From: JBAXPV01 sp037132075
GTDB taxonomy: Bacteria > Bacteroidota > Bacteroidia > Bacteroidales > CAIXZF01
Length of the DNA stretch: 64,000 nt
Assembly (NCBI GenBank): GCA_037132075.1
Contig: JBAXPV010000001.1
Location: 1-64,000 of the forward strand
Direction: 5' to 3'
The notes beneath the pieces were generated by a model. The model saw only the letters and a program-made list of their open reading frames with translations, did not search any database and was not told the origin of the DNA. The position numbers and the translations under genes were made by a program. This document shows, piece by piece, positions 38,501-43,269 of this stretch; the first letter of the stretch is position 1; each line of letters opens with the position of its first letter.

Positions 38501-40870
38501 CCATCCCTGATCGCAGACAAATGGTTCAGAAGAGTGGTCACCAGTACTTTTAATGGAGTTCCATGTACTGCCACCAGCAATATTTTGAAGGTAACGATCA
38601 ACAATGTCAGCTCAGGCGTCATTGCTGCGGATCAGACAATCTGTAGTGGCAGCGCTCCTGCTCCGTTCACTGTAAGTGCTGCTGCAACAGGGGCAGGAAC
38701 ATTGACTTACCAATGGCAAAATGCACCCAATGCCAGCACTGGATGGGCAAATATCGCTGGCGCAACTGCTGCCACATATACTGGTCCATCACTTACAGCT
38801 GACACCTGGTACCGAAGAATTGTCACCAGTACCCTCAATGGAAAAACATGTACTGATACTTCCAATGTTGTGATGATAACGATCAATTCAGTTACTGCAG
38901 GTGCGGTTGCTGCCAACCAGACTATTTGTAGCGGATCATCCCCTGCAACCTTCACTGACCCCACCCCGGCAAGCGGCACTGGCACCCTGACTTATCAATG
39001 GCAGGCTAGTCCGAATGGCACAAACGGCTGGACCAATATCGCCGGTGCAACTGCCTTTGATTATACTTCTGCAGCACTGACAGCCACCAAGTACTTCAGG
39101 AGAATCGTGACCAGTACTCTAAACACTGTTGCGTGTAACGCTACCAGTAACAATATCATGGTTACAGTAAATCAGCCACCAACAGCCTACAGTGGCCATG
39201 ACACCACGATTTGCAGAAACCTCAAACTGCACATCACCTGGGCAACAGCCACCAACTTCTCTTCTGTAGAGTGGACACATACAGGAGATGGCTCTTTCAA
39301 TACGCCAACCATTCTGGCGCCTACCTATACACCGGGACTTAATGACATCACAAACGGTAGTTGTATTCTGACCCTTACTGTCAACGGCATCCCTCCATGC
39401 GGTAGCACCACACACTCCTTTACACTACATCTGTCGGATTTCACGGTCGCTTATGCAGGACCAGACACGGTGCTTTGTGAGGGAATTGCCTATACACTGA
39501 ATCTCTCTACGGTATTTAATGCCACCTCTTATGTATGGTCATCTACAGGCAGCGGGACCTTCGACAACATCACCTTATTACATCCTACCTATACGCCGAG
39601 TGCAGGAGATGCGCTTGCCGGTTTTGTATGGCTGTCGATGCATGCCGTCAATAGCCAGCTTTATTGTGGCGACTCAACGGATAAGATGAAACTGACTATA
39701 AAACCATTACCTATTGCAAATGCAGGCGTCGATGTCCAGGTCTGCCTGGGTGACAGCGTGCATCTGAATGCAACAGGTGGCGGTTCTTACTTATGGATAC
39801 CTGCAGCCGGACTTAGTTCAGCTTACGTTGGAAACCCATGGGCAAAACCAATGGTAACGACGAATTATACTGTTATGGTAACTTTAAGTGGTTGTAGCAA
39901 ATCAGATAATGTCATCGTCACTGTCTATCCTTTACCAGTAGTCGACGCCGGTCTCGACCGTGCTATTTGCCGCGGGGAATCGACAGAACTGACCGCCATT
40001 GGTGCCTATACCTACCTGTGGTCCAGTGGAGCAACCAGCCAGTCGATCATAATCACACCAACCGCTACGGGCATTTATTCCGTTACAGGGACAGATTACC
40101 ACGGATGTCAAAACATCGATGCTGTTCAGGTAACTGTCAACCAGCTACCCGTCATCAAAGTGACACCACCGTTTGATTATCTCTGTAAAGACTCTACAGT
40201 CACCTTGAAAGCCACTGGAGCCTACACCTATGCCTGGTTCCCGACTTCAGGTTTATCCTCGCCAATTGGCCCGGTTGTTTGGGCAACGCCCTTACAATCA
40301 ACGATCTATACAATTACAGGGACAGATTTAAATGGCTGTAAGAATTCAACAGAAGTGAGCCTGCGCGTCTATCCTACCCCAGTGTTGATGCTACCTGACA
40401 GCGCTTATGTTTGTGATGGTGTAGATTTCAAACTGACAGCCGGATTCAATGACTCCACTTCCTATCAGTGGCAAGATGGCAGTACAAATCCTGTCTTTAC
40501 GGTCACAATCCCTGGATTTTATTGGGTAATCGCCACCAATCCAGGCTGTTCATCCATGGATACTGTCGAGGTTAGATTGTGTACAAAGGTCTGGGTTCCC
40601 AATGCCTTTACTCCTGATGGTAATAACATCAACGACATCTTCCTAGCTTATTGCTATACACCACTTGTCGAGTTCCACATGTATATCTTTACCCGCTGGG
40701 GCGAAATGGTATTCGAGTCGGATGACATCCACAAAGGCTGGGATGGAGAATTTAAAGGATCTCCTGCACCAATGGGTAGTTATATCTATCTGATTAAATT
40801 TATTGGACAAGCGAATGATGCTTCTAACAGAGAAGGGGAGTTGAAAGGAAGCTTGAATTTGATTCGATAA
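20519..40870 (+). CDS. CD6: giant SprB-like adhesin, 6783 residues, type B T9SS sorting domain
   Basis: Signal peptide 1-19 (LYIILFFLIAAAGAKGQ). Residues ~20-175 are a cohesin-like domain (VCCGDTFYLNIP, LSLGWFNVSQ, DINGNVITTTYTAGSV). After two Ig/PKD-like stretches come three SprB-type repeats (~441-679), 20 copies of an ~85-residue module with ETD.SG..ND..IC.GG (array A), 12 of an ~88-91-residue module with NAG.DQ.ICQG and TNDPDG.GPC (array B, one copy displaced), and 20 of a ~95-residue module with ADQTICSG, YQWQ and TWYRRIVTSTLNG (array C, ~4318-6219). Most modules have two cysteines placed to staple the fold. Further Ig-like domains lead to a gliding-motility-associated C-terminal domain ~6690-6783 (WVPNAFTPDGNNINDIF, FTRWGEMVFES, GWDGEFKG, GSYIYLIKF). 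SprB of Flavobacterium johnsoniae, a T9SS-secreted gliding adhesin of similar size and make-up, is the closest named relative; gliding itself is not proven here. A terminator follows the stop. Confidence 0.9.
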   Translation: MRKLYIILFFLIAAAGAKGQTIWVQNTNVCCGDTFYLNIPGTLLGTFGSASIHILYDSTRFSFKSGAMLPLANPYYSDLQVNPLIGTASQAVINTYPATGGNKKLSLGWFNVSQNYNVVNEWLFKVRFICICNPYSATPAVFSFTTGYYGDNSEITDINGNVITTTYTAGSVTQLPLPAAAGIITGPATVCQNTYQTYSVPAIANVSPPDYHWAVPTGATIISGQGTTSIQVHFTSTTTTPPISVYGSNSCDNGASSTKAVVINQAPIPNYPGQSVVSGNQATLNGTVTPAGTYTYVWAPAAKLSTPSTGATPTTTFLTTPQTYTCTVTNSVTGCDSVFAVIVNVTGIPLAITATSASPTATCLGGTINLSVTAQGGTGSYTYAWSSNPVANAGMSNTTTVTPTSTPTVAGSYIYTVTVTDAVSLLTVTQTLAAVTIYPNPSGSISSQTNVSCFGNSTGTVTIAGSSGTAPFQYSIDGGTTYQASGTFNNLAVGPYSVTIKDIHNCTVTVPVTITQPAAALSSSITAGPVNVLCFGLATGSVTVAGAGGTTAYQYSINGGTTYQASGTFSGLSAGSYTVIVKDAKACTVNQAVIITQPLAALAASISAQTNVNCFGNNTGSATVTATDGTGPYTYSWNTAPVQTTATASNLIAGIYSVTVTDNNLCATTAPVTITQPAATLVASIAESDGSGTANDGIICPGGNSTLTANYTGGTGPVTYVWDNGLSAIGTQTVSPATTTVYHVTITDSKGCTSTASSTVTANPALIVNITETDVSGTINDNMLCQGGTANLLASATGGTVAYTYNWNNGLGTGASKSVSPISTTNYSVTVTDQVGCIASTSTNVAVNPALTLTLTESDNSGLVDDGIVCSGGSANLAASGSGGTTAYVFSWNNGLLNGANQTVSPAITTTYNVTITDANGCTQTASKTITVNPALSVTIGEVDASGTPNDSKICFGGSADLTATKTGGTNPVTYLWDNSLGSGATHTVNPAVTTTYNVTVTDQNGCTATASKTITVNPILTAAIAETDNSGTANDNIVCSGGTANLSASGSGGTNTYTYLWSGGLGTNPAITVNPALTTIYTVTVTDGFGCSAIATLTITVNTLLTSTVTETDASGIVNDKTICPGDNASITVVPTGGTLAYAYTWSPNIGSSAGPNVVNPASTTTYVVTTTDSKGCQSTSSVTITVGATPVANCPAPSTVNYGTPTTLTGSASGGTGPYAYSWTPLASISSGATTTTASTIPLNSPTTFCLVVTDNFTGCKSSSCCVLISIQGGPPAVGPTAVASTICFGDQTQLFTNPSGGNPPGYTYTWSSVPGSFSSTLANPFVSPTVTTTYTVVLHDATANPPATGTVTVIVNPLAIANANIDQAICQGTSVSLNGNASGGATTGTWTDGGIGGTFSPNATTLNASYAPPPAYNGPITLTLTTNDPAGPCSFTSDAMLLTVYPAISGSIVVTDNSGTSNDYIVCPGGSATLTASGASGLAPYSYNWSGSMGTTASVTVTPATTSAYTVTVTDSHNCSTTSSATVTVNQPLSATNAETDISGIADDKILCPGGTANMTATGVGGVAPYSYLWNNGLGTGPSKSPSPAITTIYSVTATDANGCTGVTSVTITVNPVLVPSITETDASGLPNDNIICPGGSATLTASSSGGAAPYSFTWSSGIGTGAVKTVNPAVTTTYTVTVTDASGCTGTANFIINVNSVINPSIAETDISGTANDNIICPGGSATITASATGGLGPYVYTWSNGIGTGSSKTVNPAITTTYTVSATDANGCSNTANVTVTVNPAITASIAETDISGAADDKIICPGGTANLTVSGAGGIAPYNYLWSNALGTGPTKSPSPVSTTTYSVTVTDANGCTGLTTVMITVNPVLVPSIAETDNSGIANDHIICPGGSATITASSTGGTAPYVFSWSNGLGLGATKTVNPLSTLTYTVTVTDVNGCSGSTTVTINVNPAITVSITESDVSGNPNDNIICTGGTATILANATGGLAPFVYTWDNGLGTGASKSPTPAITTTYTVTATDASGCVNTASVTVSVNPAVIVNITESDNSGNANDNIICPGGSATLTAAGSGGTSPYVYAWSSGGTGATKTVNPAVTTIYTVTVTDVNGCTSTKNITITVNPVITPSIVETDASGLTNDNIICPGGSATLTASATGGASPYVYSWSGGIGTGAVKTVNPASTTTYTVTVTDANGCTATTTKTITVNPALTVSITETDNSGTPNDNIICQAGTATMTAAGSGGTAPYVYLWSGGIGTGPSKSVLPLSTTTYTVTATDANGCTSTFNITINVNPVLTVGIVETDASGVINDNIICPGGSATLTATGVGGTAPYIYAWSGGGTGSTKTVTPAVTTTYTVTVTDANGCTGLTTKVVTVNPALSVTITETDASGTTNDNTICPGGSATILAAGIGGTAPYVFTWSGPLGTGASKTVNPATTTTYLVTVTDVNGCAGTNSITINVNPAITPSIAETDNSGTANDNIVCTGGSATLTASALGGTSPYSYNWSSGGTGAVKTYSPAVTTTYTVTVTDAKGCVATTSLIITVNPAITTTITETDISGIVNDKVVCLGDIANITAVPAGGTTPYTYVWSPNIGTSAGPNIVSPLVTTNYLVTVTDNKGCKANTSVTITIGAIPVANCGNTASVNYGLPATLAGSASGGIGPYSYTWTSNPAGFTSTLQNPVTPGLLVPTTFTLVVKDNTTGCQSLPCNVLINIIGGPLAVTPSANPSTICIGSSSTINANPSGGDPPTYAFSWTSVPAGFTSTSQTPTVNPTVTTVYTVNIQDNFNTAATNSVTVTVNPVATANAGLDATICQGTTYTLSGVIGGGAVSGSWSDGVIGGTFTPSNATLNAIYTPPATYNGNVTLTLTSEDPAGPCPSVNDVMILTVNSIAITNAGPDQITCQGTTVVLAGSISGSATSATWNDGGVGGVFNPNATTLTASYTAPAAYFGNITLTLTTNDPDLTGPCSAVSDNMLITVNQAATLNAGIDQIICQDNTATLAGIMGGSTTVVSWTASPAVGAFTPDANTLNAVFTPPVGFHGIITLTLTSNDPDNAGPCPSVNDFMLLTVNQAATVDANLDQTICQGTSVTLSGSTGGSTTAATWSSSIPGGTFVPNATTLTAIYTPPAIFFGNFTLTLTSNDPDLLGPCPSVQDAMIVTVNQAATADAGLDAVICQGGSYVLNGILGGSAISGSWAASVPGGTFTPDNLTLNSIYSPINTYSGAVILTLTTNDPDGAPGPCQSVNNTMILDVNHAATIDAGLDETICQGSCALLNAIIGGAATTATWTDGGIGGTFNPSATTLNASYCPPAAFSGIVTLKVTTNDPDGIGPCTTVKDSLQITVHMAPVVNAGPNQVICQDNTAQLAASMSGSTTKVFWSANPLGGVFSPDINTLAATFTPPVGYHGTITLTLTSNDPDGSGPCDSVSDDMVIVVNQAATVNASLDETICQGGTASLNGSLGGSATSASWTSSVSGGTFTPNANALNATYTPVASFYGNIQLTLTSNDPDGAGPCLAVNDLMILTVNQAPIVNAGIDQTSCQNSSVTLAGVLSGSAVSCSWSASPAIGTFAPSNTSLTPTYTPPANFNGTITLLITTNDPDGSGPCGSVSDNMLLVINPLATVDAGPNQTVCQGTSASLNAIVGGGASSGSWSASVPGGTFTPNANSATATYMSPAGPPPFSGVITLTYTTNDPDGTGPCLPASDFMQLTVNHAATLSVNPLPAICQGNCITLNGVIGGNATSASWTASVPGGTFTPDANTLNAIYCHPAGFSGTIMLTLTTNDPDGAGGPCPALSSTVSLTVNPLPVANAGPDQSIGYGTTTTLAGTASGCSSCSYAWTPAGLLTNATILNPVTTNLVNPPPKFALVVTNTTTGCSSIADTVKVTFFNGPLYVVATATPTHICPGDTCKIKLSANGGSTHYTYSWQPLPAPPASFTAPDSMMVHPLTTTKYYASVFDGNTTVVDSITVIVWTPPIATASSNSPVCQDSLLSLNSTPNSMTNYHWTGPNSYNVTGQTPSILHAPMAAAGQYQVIVKDVNGCSDTALTTVVVNPTPLVTNNVTASQYCAGFNTPVVNFTSNIAGASFSWTNNNTGIGLPASGSGPTLPSFLTANTGNTVQTAIIKVTAKANNCPGPQQDFYITVYPTPKVDTISNQSLCVGSSTTAVTFTSNVSGTVFTWTNTTTGIGLAGSSTGNSTGIPSFVTTNTGLTPLVGTIHVTPSANTCTGPDRIFTFTVNPLPVMTPPANQTLCLSDPSFALSGALPAGGIYSGAGVSSGTFNPLTAGVGPHIITYAYTDVNGCYNSCSFTISVNSITSGTIAADQTICSGDIPAAFTETVAATGGGTLSYNWQTGSSATGPWVDVVPPGTAATFTPPALTVDTWYHRVVNSTVNGWPCTAASNVIKITINNITAGVIGADQTICSNTIPATLTATTAAIGSGVLTYIWQSSANGSTAWTTISGATSATYTPPALTADTWYRRIVTSTLNGKLCTATSNVVQITVNNVISSSILNDETICSGSAPALFIETGVSSGDGTLTYQWEYSLTGGVPWTAIAGASATTYQATALFVDTWYRRVLTSTLNGVSCNFVSNFVKVQINNVTAGIVATSQTICSGTAPAPLTVTTAATGSGAITYIWQNAPSAAGPWTAITGATAATYPPPVLTADTWYRRIATSTVIGVQCGATSNVIAITINNITPAVIAADQTICSGTTPACFTVTTAPAGNGTLGYQWQSSPTGTLPWTNIAGATSLTYCPPALLVDTWYHLVTTNTLNTVNCTATSNDVHITINHVTAGSIAANQTICKGSIPGAFTVTTPGTGTGTLLYQWQIGTSATGPWTAIAGATSATYAPPSLTANTWYNLIVKSALNGDTCSATTGVLAITINFVTAGYIGSDTTICNNTVPPAFTVDTLATGSGALTYQWQVATTSGGVMGNIAGATSATYTPPALTADRWYQRIVTSTLNSVACTAVSNIVRVTVNHVTAGIIGTDQSICSNVIPNAFTQTTAATGSGTLSYQWQQSTVSSTGPWTIITGATSATYTSAALTSNHWYQLIVSSTLNGIACTATSNAIKVTINTITPGTITANQTICSGTAPATLVNGTAPTGAGTLSYQWQNGPSATGIWTNITGATGASYTPPVLTVDTWYRRIVTSTLATMPCSDTTNVIKITINSVTAGTIAADQTICSGGTPACLTVPVLPAGNGTLTYQWQSSLTGVGGWNNIAGATTLSYCPPALTVNTWYHLVITNTLNLIPCTATSNAIKITINNVTAGVVATNHTICKATVPAPFTTTTNATGTGTLLYQWQSGTSATGPWTNIAGANIATYAPPALSANTWYHRIVYSALNGDTCSATTSSLAITINFVTAGHIKSDTTICNNTVPPVFVVDTLATGSGALTYQWQMATSSPGTFNDITGATSATYTPPALTADRWYRRIVTSTLNGVSCTAVSNIVKVTVNHVTAGTIATNQTICSNVVPNAFTVTAAATGTGTLSYQWQQSTSSNTGPWTDISGATSATYAPPALTANHWYQVIVTSTLNGKACTANSNSVKITVNTITPGTIATNQTICSGTAPATLINGTAPTGAGTLSYQWQSGPSATGIWTNITGATGATYTPAALTVDTWYRRIVTSTITPIGCSDTTNVIKITINSVTSGTVAADQTICSGGIPNCFTVPVLPSGTGTLSYQWQSSPTGVSGWTDIAGATTLSYCPPALTTTTWYHLVVTSTLNTVACKATTAAIKVTINNVTAGVVTNNQTICYNTTPAAFTVSTAATGSNLIYQWQAGTSATGPWTNILGATTATYTPPSLTADTWYHRIVKSILNGDTCTATSNTLAISINNVTSGTVASDQTICSGAAPIGFTVTTAATGTGTLSYQWQTGACPSGPWTNIPGATLATYSAPTLTTNTGYRRITTSTLNTVPCSAYTNVICITINNVSAGTIAADQTICNGDDPVPFTAGTAATGSGTLSYQWQSAPAAAGPWTDLNGATATTYDAPSLIADKWFRRVVTSTFNGVPCTATSNILKVTINNVSSGVIAADQTICSGSAPAPFTVSAAATGAGTLTYQWQNAPNASTGWANIAGATAATYTGPSLTADTWYRRIVTSTLNGKTCTDTSNVVMITINSVTAGAVAANQTICSGSSPATFTDPTPASGTGTLTYQWQASPNGTNGWTNIAGATAFDYTSAALTATKYFRRIVTSTLNTVACNATSNNIMVTVNQPPTAYSGHDTTICRNLKLHITWATATNFSSVEWTHTGDGSFNTPTILAPTYTPGLNDITNGSCILTLTVNGIPPCGSTTHSFTLHLSDFTVAYAGPDTVLCEGIAYTLNLSTVFNATSYVWSSTGSGTFDNITLLHPTYTPSAGDALAGFVWLSMHAVNSQLYCGDSTDKMKLTIKPLPIANAGVDVQVCLGDSVHLNATGGGSYLWIPAAGLSSAYVGNPWAKPMVTTNYTVMVTLSGCSKSDNVIVTVYPLPVVDAGLDRAICRGESTELTAIGAYTYLWSSGATSQSIIITPTATGIYSVTGTDYHGCQNIDAVQVTVNQLPVIKVTPPFDYLCKDSTVTLKATGAYTYAWFPTSGLSSPIGPVVWATPLQSTIYTITGTDLNGCKNSTEVSLRVYPTPVLMLPDSAYVCDGVDFKLTAGFNDSTSYQWQDGSTNPVFTVTIPGFYWVIATNPGCSSMDTVEVRLCTKVWVPNAFTPDGNNINDIFLAYCYTPLVEFHMYIFTRWGEMVFESDDIHKGWDGEFKGSPAPMGSYIYLIKFIGQANDASNREGELKGSLNLIR
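21839..22555 (+). repeat. Three SprB-type repeats inside CD6
   Basis: Three in-frame units of ~79 codons, each with a C-F-G-N/L...TG core, a G.Y.V.V.D....C strand and ITQP ending. The first two share the SIDGGTTYQASGTF segment almost unchanged; the third replaces it with a YSW strand and so leads into the array A type. Confidence 0.8.
22556..24088 (+). repeat. Array A, first block: six ~85-codon modules
   Basis: Six consecutive modules of ~85 codons. Each opens with an acidic ETD/ESD.SG..ND segment, has C.GG..A.L.A, a Y.W strand, V.P..TT.Y.VT.TD and G-C-T, and ends TVNP. The two cysteines per module are at constant positions. Confidence 0.85.
24089..24868 (+). repeat. Bridge segment X1 plus a lone array-B module
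   Basis: 24089-24604 is an ~170-codon double Ig-like segment (PVANC...VNYGTP, then STICFGDQTQL). 24605-24868 is one array-B module (ANIDQAICQGTSVSLNG) standing alone between two blocks of array A. The same order, X then B, recurs at 28430, which suggests duplication of a larger block. Confidence 0.75.
24869..28429 (+). repeat. Array A, second block: fourteen ~85-codon modules
   Basis: Fourteen modules of the same family as 22556-24088. Modules starting at 25124 and 25889 open two three-module groups exactly 765 nt long that match position by position. Three later modules share a short deletion at W..GGTG. Block continues the TVNPA/TVNPV joint throughout. Confidence 0.85.
28430..28939 (+). 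repeat. Bridge segment X2 of CD6
   Basis: Second copy of the double Ig-like segment (PVANCGNTASVNYGLPATL, then STICIGSSSTINANPSGG), 170 codons, placed between arrays A and B. Strongly alike to X1 at protein level. Confidence 0.75.
28940..31951 (+). repeat. Array B: eleven ~91-codon modules
   Basis: Eleven modules, each with DAG.DQ.ICQG, a GG....SW strand, GTFTP.A.TLNA.YTPP and TLTLT.NDPDG.GPC, ending MILTVNQAA. Two cysteines per module are constant; modules 6 and 11 add a second pair (CQGSC/SYCPP and CQGNC/IYCHP). Confidence 0.85.
31952..32455 (+). repeat. Bridge segment X3 of CD6
   Basis: Third copy of the double Ig-like segment (VANAGPDQSIGYGTTTTLAG, then THICPGDTCKIKLSANGG), more diverged than X1 and X2. 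It closes array B and leads to four unrelated PKD/Ig-like units at 32456-33469. Confidence 0.65.
33470..39175 (+). repeat. Array C: twenty ~95-codon modules with a five-module super-repeat
   Basis: Twenty modules of 94-96 codons with VTAGTIAADQTICSG, GTL.YQWQ, A.TYTPPALT, TWYRRIVTSTLNG and CTATSN...ITINN. Modules 5-9 (34613-36040) and 10-14 (36041-37468) are each exactly 1428 nt and correspond one to one; modules 15-16 begin a third, incomplete copy. Modules 5, 10 and 15 alone carry an extra cysteine pair (PAC or PNC, and YCPPAL). Confidence 0.9.
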
Positions 40871-40892
40871 TTTTTTTAACCTAATGAATAGA

Positions 40893-40927
40893 GAGGCTGT
40901 CGGGTGATTCTGGCAGCCTCTTTTTTT
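40893..40927 (+). terminator. Rho-independent terminator after CD6
   Basis: GAGGCTGTC (40893-40901) pairs with GGCAGCCTC (40912-40920) over nine bases (one G-U), loop of ten, followed at once by seven T. It lies 23 nt after the CD6 stop and ends the surface protein cluster. Confidence 0.88.
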
Positions 40928-40953
40928 ATTAAAAAACGTAGTATCGTTTGCAT

Positions 40954-41054
40954 GTGTGAACGTATGAGCGTATGTGCGTTGGCGGGAATTCGTATGATCG
41001 TGCATGGTAAAAACGTTTTTAACGTCAACGGGCACATGCTCATACGGGCACACG
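40954..41054. repeat. Long imperfect inverted repeat with a central palindrome
   Basis: The arm at 40954-40981 (GTGTGAACGTATGAGCGTAT onward) and the arm at 41026-41054 pair over about 26 bases with a few 2-nt bulges. Between them lies a perfect 14-base palindrome, TAAAAACGTTTTTA (41008-41021). The element fills most of the gap between CD6 and tex. The frame of tex runs open through it, but the repeat is not protein-like. Confidence 0.7.
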
Positions 41055-41098
41055 ATCACACGAGTCTACGAGTCTACCATTTCTTTCCAATTTTCTCC

Positions 41099-41106
41099 TA
41101 TTTTTG
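41099..41106 (+). promoter_or_regulatory. Possible -7 element of the tex operon
   Basis: TATTTTTG fits TAnnTTTG and lies 20 nt before the tex ATG. No clear TTG stands about 20 nt upstream of it, only TTTC/TTCC-rich sequence, so this call is tentative. Confidence 0.35.
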
Positions 41107-41125
41107 CAGTCATTCACAAAACGAT

Positions 41126-43267
41126 ATGAATCCCGAATATATCAGTATTATTTCCAAAGAACTTTCCATCCAAAACTGGCAGGTCGAAAAAACCGTCAAA
41201 TTGTTTGAAGAAGGCGCAACTGTTCCTTTCATCGCCCGCTACCGTAAAGAGATGACCGGAAGTCTCGATGAAGAGGTTATCACCAACATTCGGGATCTAA
41301 TGTCCCGTTTGCTGGACCTCAACAAAAGAAGGGATAGTATCCTGGAAAACCTGCGTGAACAAGGAAATCTGAGCCCCGAACTTGAATCACAGATCATGAA
41401 AGCCAATACGCTTGCGGAGCTCGAAGATCTTTACCTTCCTTATCGTCCCAAAAAGAAGACTCGTGCCAGTATCGCCAGAGAAAGAGGACTGGAGCCACTT
41501 GCCCGCATGCTCATGGCGCAAAACCCAATGGATGTCAATCAAAAAGCGACTTTGTTTCTGAATAAAGAAAAAGAAGTTAATTCTCTGGACGATGCCCTTG
41601 CCGGCGCTCGTGACATCATTGCCGAATGGATTAACGAAACTGCTTCCGCAAGAGCCAGGATCAGGCAACTTTTCCTGCATGAGGCAGAGATCAGCTCCAA
41701 GGTGATCAAAGGGAAAGAAGAAGCTGGACAGAAATACCAGATCTATTTCGATGCCCATGAGAAGATGCAAAAGATGCCTTCCCATCGCCTATTGGCATTG
41801 TTAAGAGGAGAAAATGAAGAGTTTCTGAGGATCAACATCGCCCCGCCAGAGTATAAAGCCCTGGAGACCCTGGAGCGACAGTTTCTTCACGGATACAGCG
41901 AATCTACAAAACAAGTCAAAATAGCACTAAACGACAGCTATAAGAGACTGATGGCTCCCTCAATAGAAACAGAGATACGAAATCTTGCCAAAGAAAAAGC
42001 AGACAAAGAAGCGATCCGTGTGTTCGTGGAGAACTTAAGACAGTTGTTGCTGGCTCCTCCTCTCGGACAAAAAAACGTACTGGCTCTGGATCCCGGATTC
42101 CGCTCAGGCTGTAAAGTAGTCTGTCTCGACAAACAAGGACGGCTGTTACATAATGAAACCATCTATCCGCATCCGCCCCAAAACGACAGCAAAGGGGCGA
42201 TCAATAAAATCGTCAACCTCGTCAATGCTTATAAAGTTGAGGTCATCGCGGTAGGCAATGGGACTGCAGGGAGGGAGACAGAAGATTTCATCAGGAGAAT
42301 CAAATTCGACAAAGACCTGATGGCTGTTATGGTCAATGAAAGCGGTGCATCCGTATATTCAGCCTCCCCTGTCGCCAGGGAAGAATTCCCTGATTATGAC
42401 GTGACTGTAAGAGGTGCTGTCTCGATTGGCCGGAGATTGATGGATCCGCTGGCAGAACTCGTCAAAATAGACCCAAAAAGCATTGGCGTGGGGCAATATC
42501 AACATGACGTCGACCAGAAAGCCTTACAGTCCAGCCTCGAAGATACTGTAATAAGCTGCGTAAACAATGTCGGCGTTGAGGTGAATACAGCCAGCAAACA
42601 ACTGTTAAATTATGTATCCGGCATTGGACCTAATCTCTCGAAAAACATCGTAGAATACCGAGATGCACATGGTCCATTTAAAAGCCGGGAAGAGCTAAAG
42701 CAAGTCCCTCGCTTCGGCGACAAAGCTTTTGAACAGGCAGCGGGATTCCTCAGAATCCGTGACGGGGTGAATCCGCTCGATGCCAGTTCTGTGCATCCTG
42801 AAAGTTATTCTCTGATAAAGAAAATGACCAAAGATCTTGCCTGTACCATGGATGAGTTGCTATGCAACGAGACACTTAGAGCGAAGATAGAACCCGGAAA
42901 ATATCTCTCAGATAAGGTTGGGATGCCCACACTTAACGACATCTTGCAAGAACTAGCAAAACCAGGAAGAGATCCACGAAAAAAGTTCGACACCTTCGAA
43001 TTTGACCGTTCTGTCAATAAAATCCAGGACCTCATCCCGGGGATGATTTTACCGGGTATCATTACCAACATCACGGCATTCGGGGCTTTTGTCGATGTGG
43101 GTGTTCATCAGGACGGGTTGGTGCATATTAGCCAATTATCCCATACCTTTGTCAAGGACCCGAACGAAGTTGTGAAACTAAATCAAAAAGTCAGGGTGAA
43201 AGTGATGGACGTCGATATCGACAGGAAAAGGATAAACCTCTCCATCAAAGAAGCCATAGACCTCTAG
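41126..43267 (+). CDS. tex: Tex family RNA-binding transcription factor
   Basis: 713 residues from ATG 41126 (MNPEYISIISKEL), the family's usual beginning; the open frame before it only crosses an inverted repeat. Order of domains: Tex N-terminal helical region with GATVPFIARYRKEMTGSLDE (~30-50) and LEDLYLPYRPKKKTRA (~98-113), YqgF/RNase H-like domain from ~317 (LALDPGFRSGCK), helix-hairpin-helix region ~480-560 (GVGQYQHDVDQ, NYVSGIGPNLSKNIVEYR) and a C-terminal S1 domain ~638-710 (ITNITAFGAFVDVGVHQDGL). Tex binds nucleic acid and affects transcription in several bacteria; its precise role is not settled. Followed after 2 nt by the barrel protein gene, so probably co-transcribed. Confidence 0.96.
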   Translation: MNPEYISIISKELSIQNWQVEKTVKLFEEGATVPFIARYRKEMTGSLDEEVITNIRDLMSRLLDLNKRRDSILENLREQGNLSPELESQIMKANTLAELEDLYLPYRPKKKTRASIARERGLEPLARMLMAQNPMDVNQKATLFLNKEKEVNSLDDALAGARDIIAEWINETASARARIRQLFLHEAEISSKVIKGKEEAGQKYQIYFDAHEKMQKMPSHRLLALLRGENEEFLRINIAPPEYKALETLERQFLHGYSESTKQVKIALNDSYKRLMAPSIETEIRNLAKEKADKEAIRVFVENLRQLLLAPPLGQKNVLALDPGFRSGCKVVCLDKQGRLLHNETIYPHPPQNDSKGAINKIVNLVNAYKVEVIAVGNGTAGRETEDFIRRIKFDKDLMAVMVNESGASVYSASPVAREEFPDYDVTVRGAVSIGRRLMDPLAELVKIDPKSIGVGQYQHDVDQKALQSSLEDTVISCVNNVGVEVNTASKQLLNYVSGIGPNLSKNIVEYRDAHGPFKSREELKQVPRFGDKAFEQAAGFLRIRDGVNPLDASSVHPESYSLIKKMTKDLACTMDELLCNETLRAKIEPGKYLSDKVGMPTLNDILQELAKPGRDPRKKFDTFEFDRSVNKIQDLIPGMILPGIITNITAFGAFVDVGVHQDGLVHISQLSHTFVKDPNEVVKLNQKVRVKVMDVDIDRKRINLSIKEAIDL

Positions 43268-43269
43268 CC

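Noticed and set aside
22556..39175. Regular repeats that might suggest a CRISPR array
   Set aside because: Units are 255-288 nt, diverged at DNA level, in one open frame, and encode folded modules with conserved cysteines. No short identical repeats with unique spacers are present.
20768..39415. Many open frames on the opposite strand of the giant gene, up to ~150 codons
   Set aside because: They mirror the repeat modules, are rich in valine, proline and threonine by codon reflection, lack starts with ribosome or promoter signals, and vary with each module.
40904..41125. N-terminal extension of tex by 74 codons
   Set aside because: It would translate the inverted repeat region and has no family match; Tex proteins start at MNPEYIS-like sequence.
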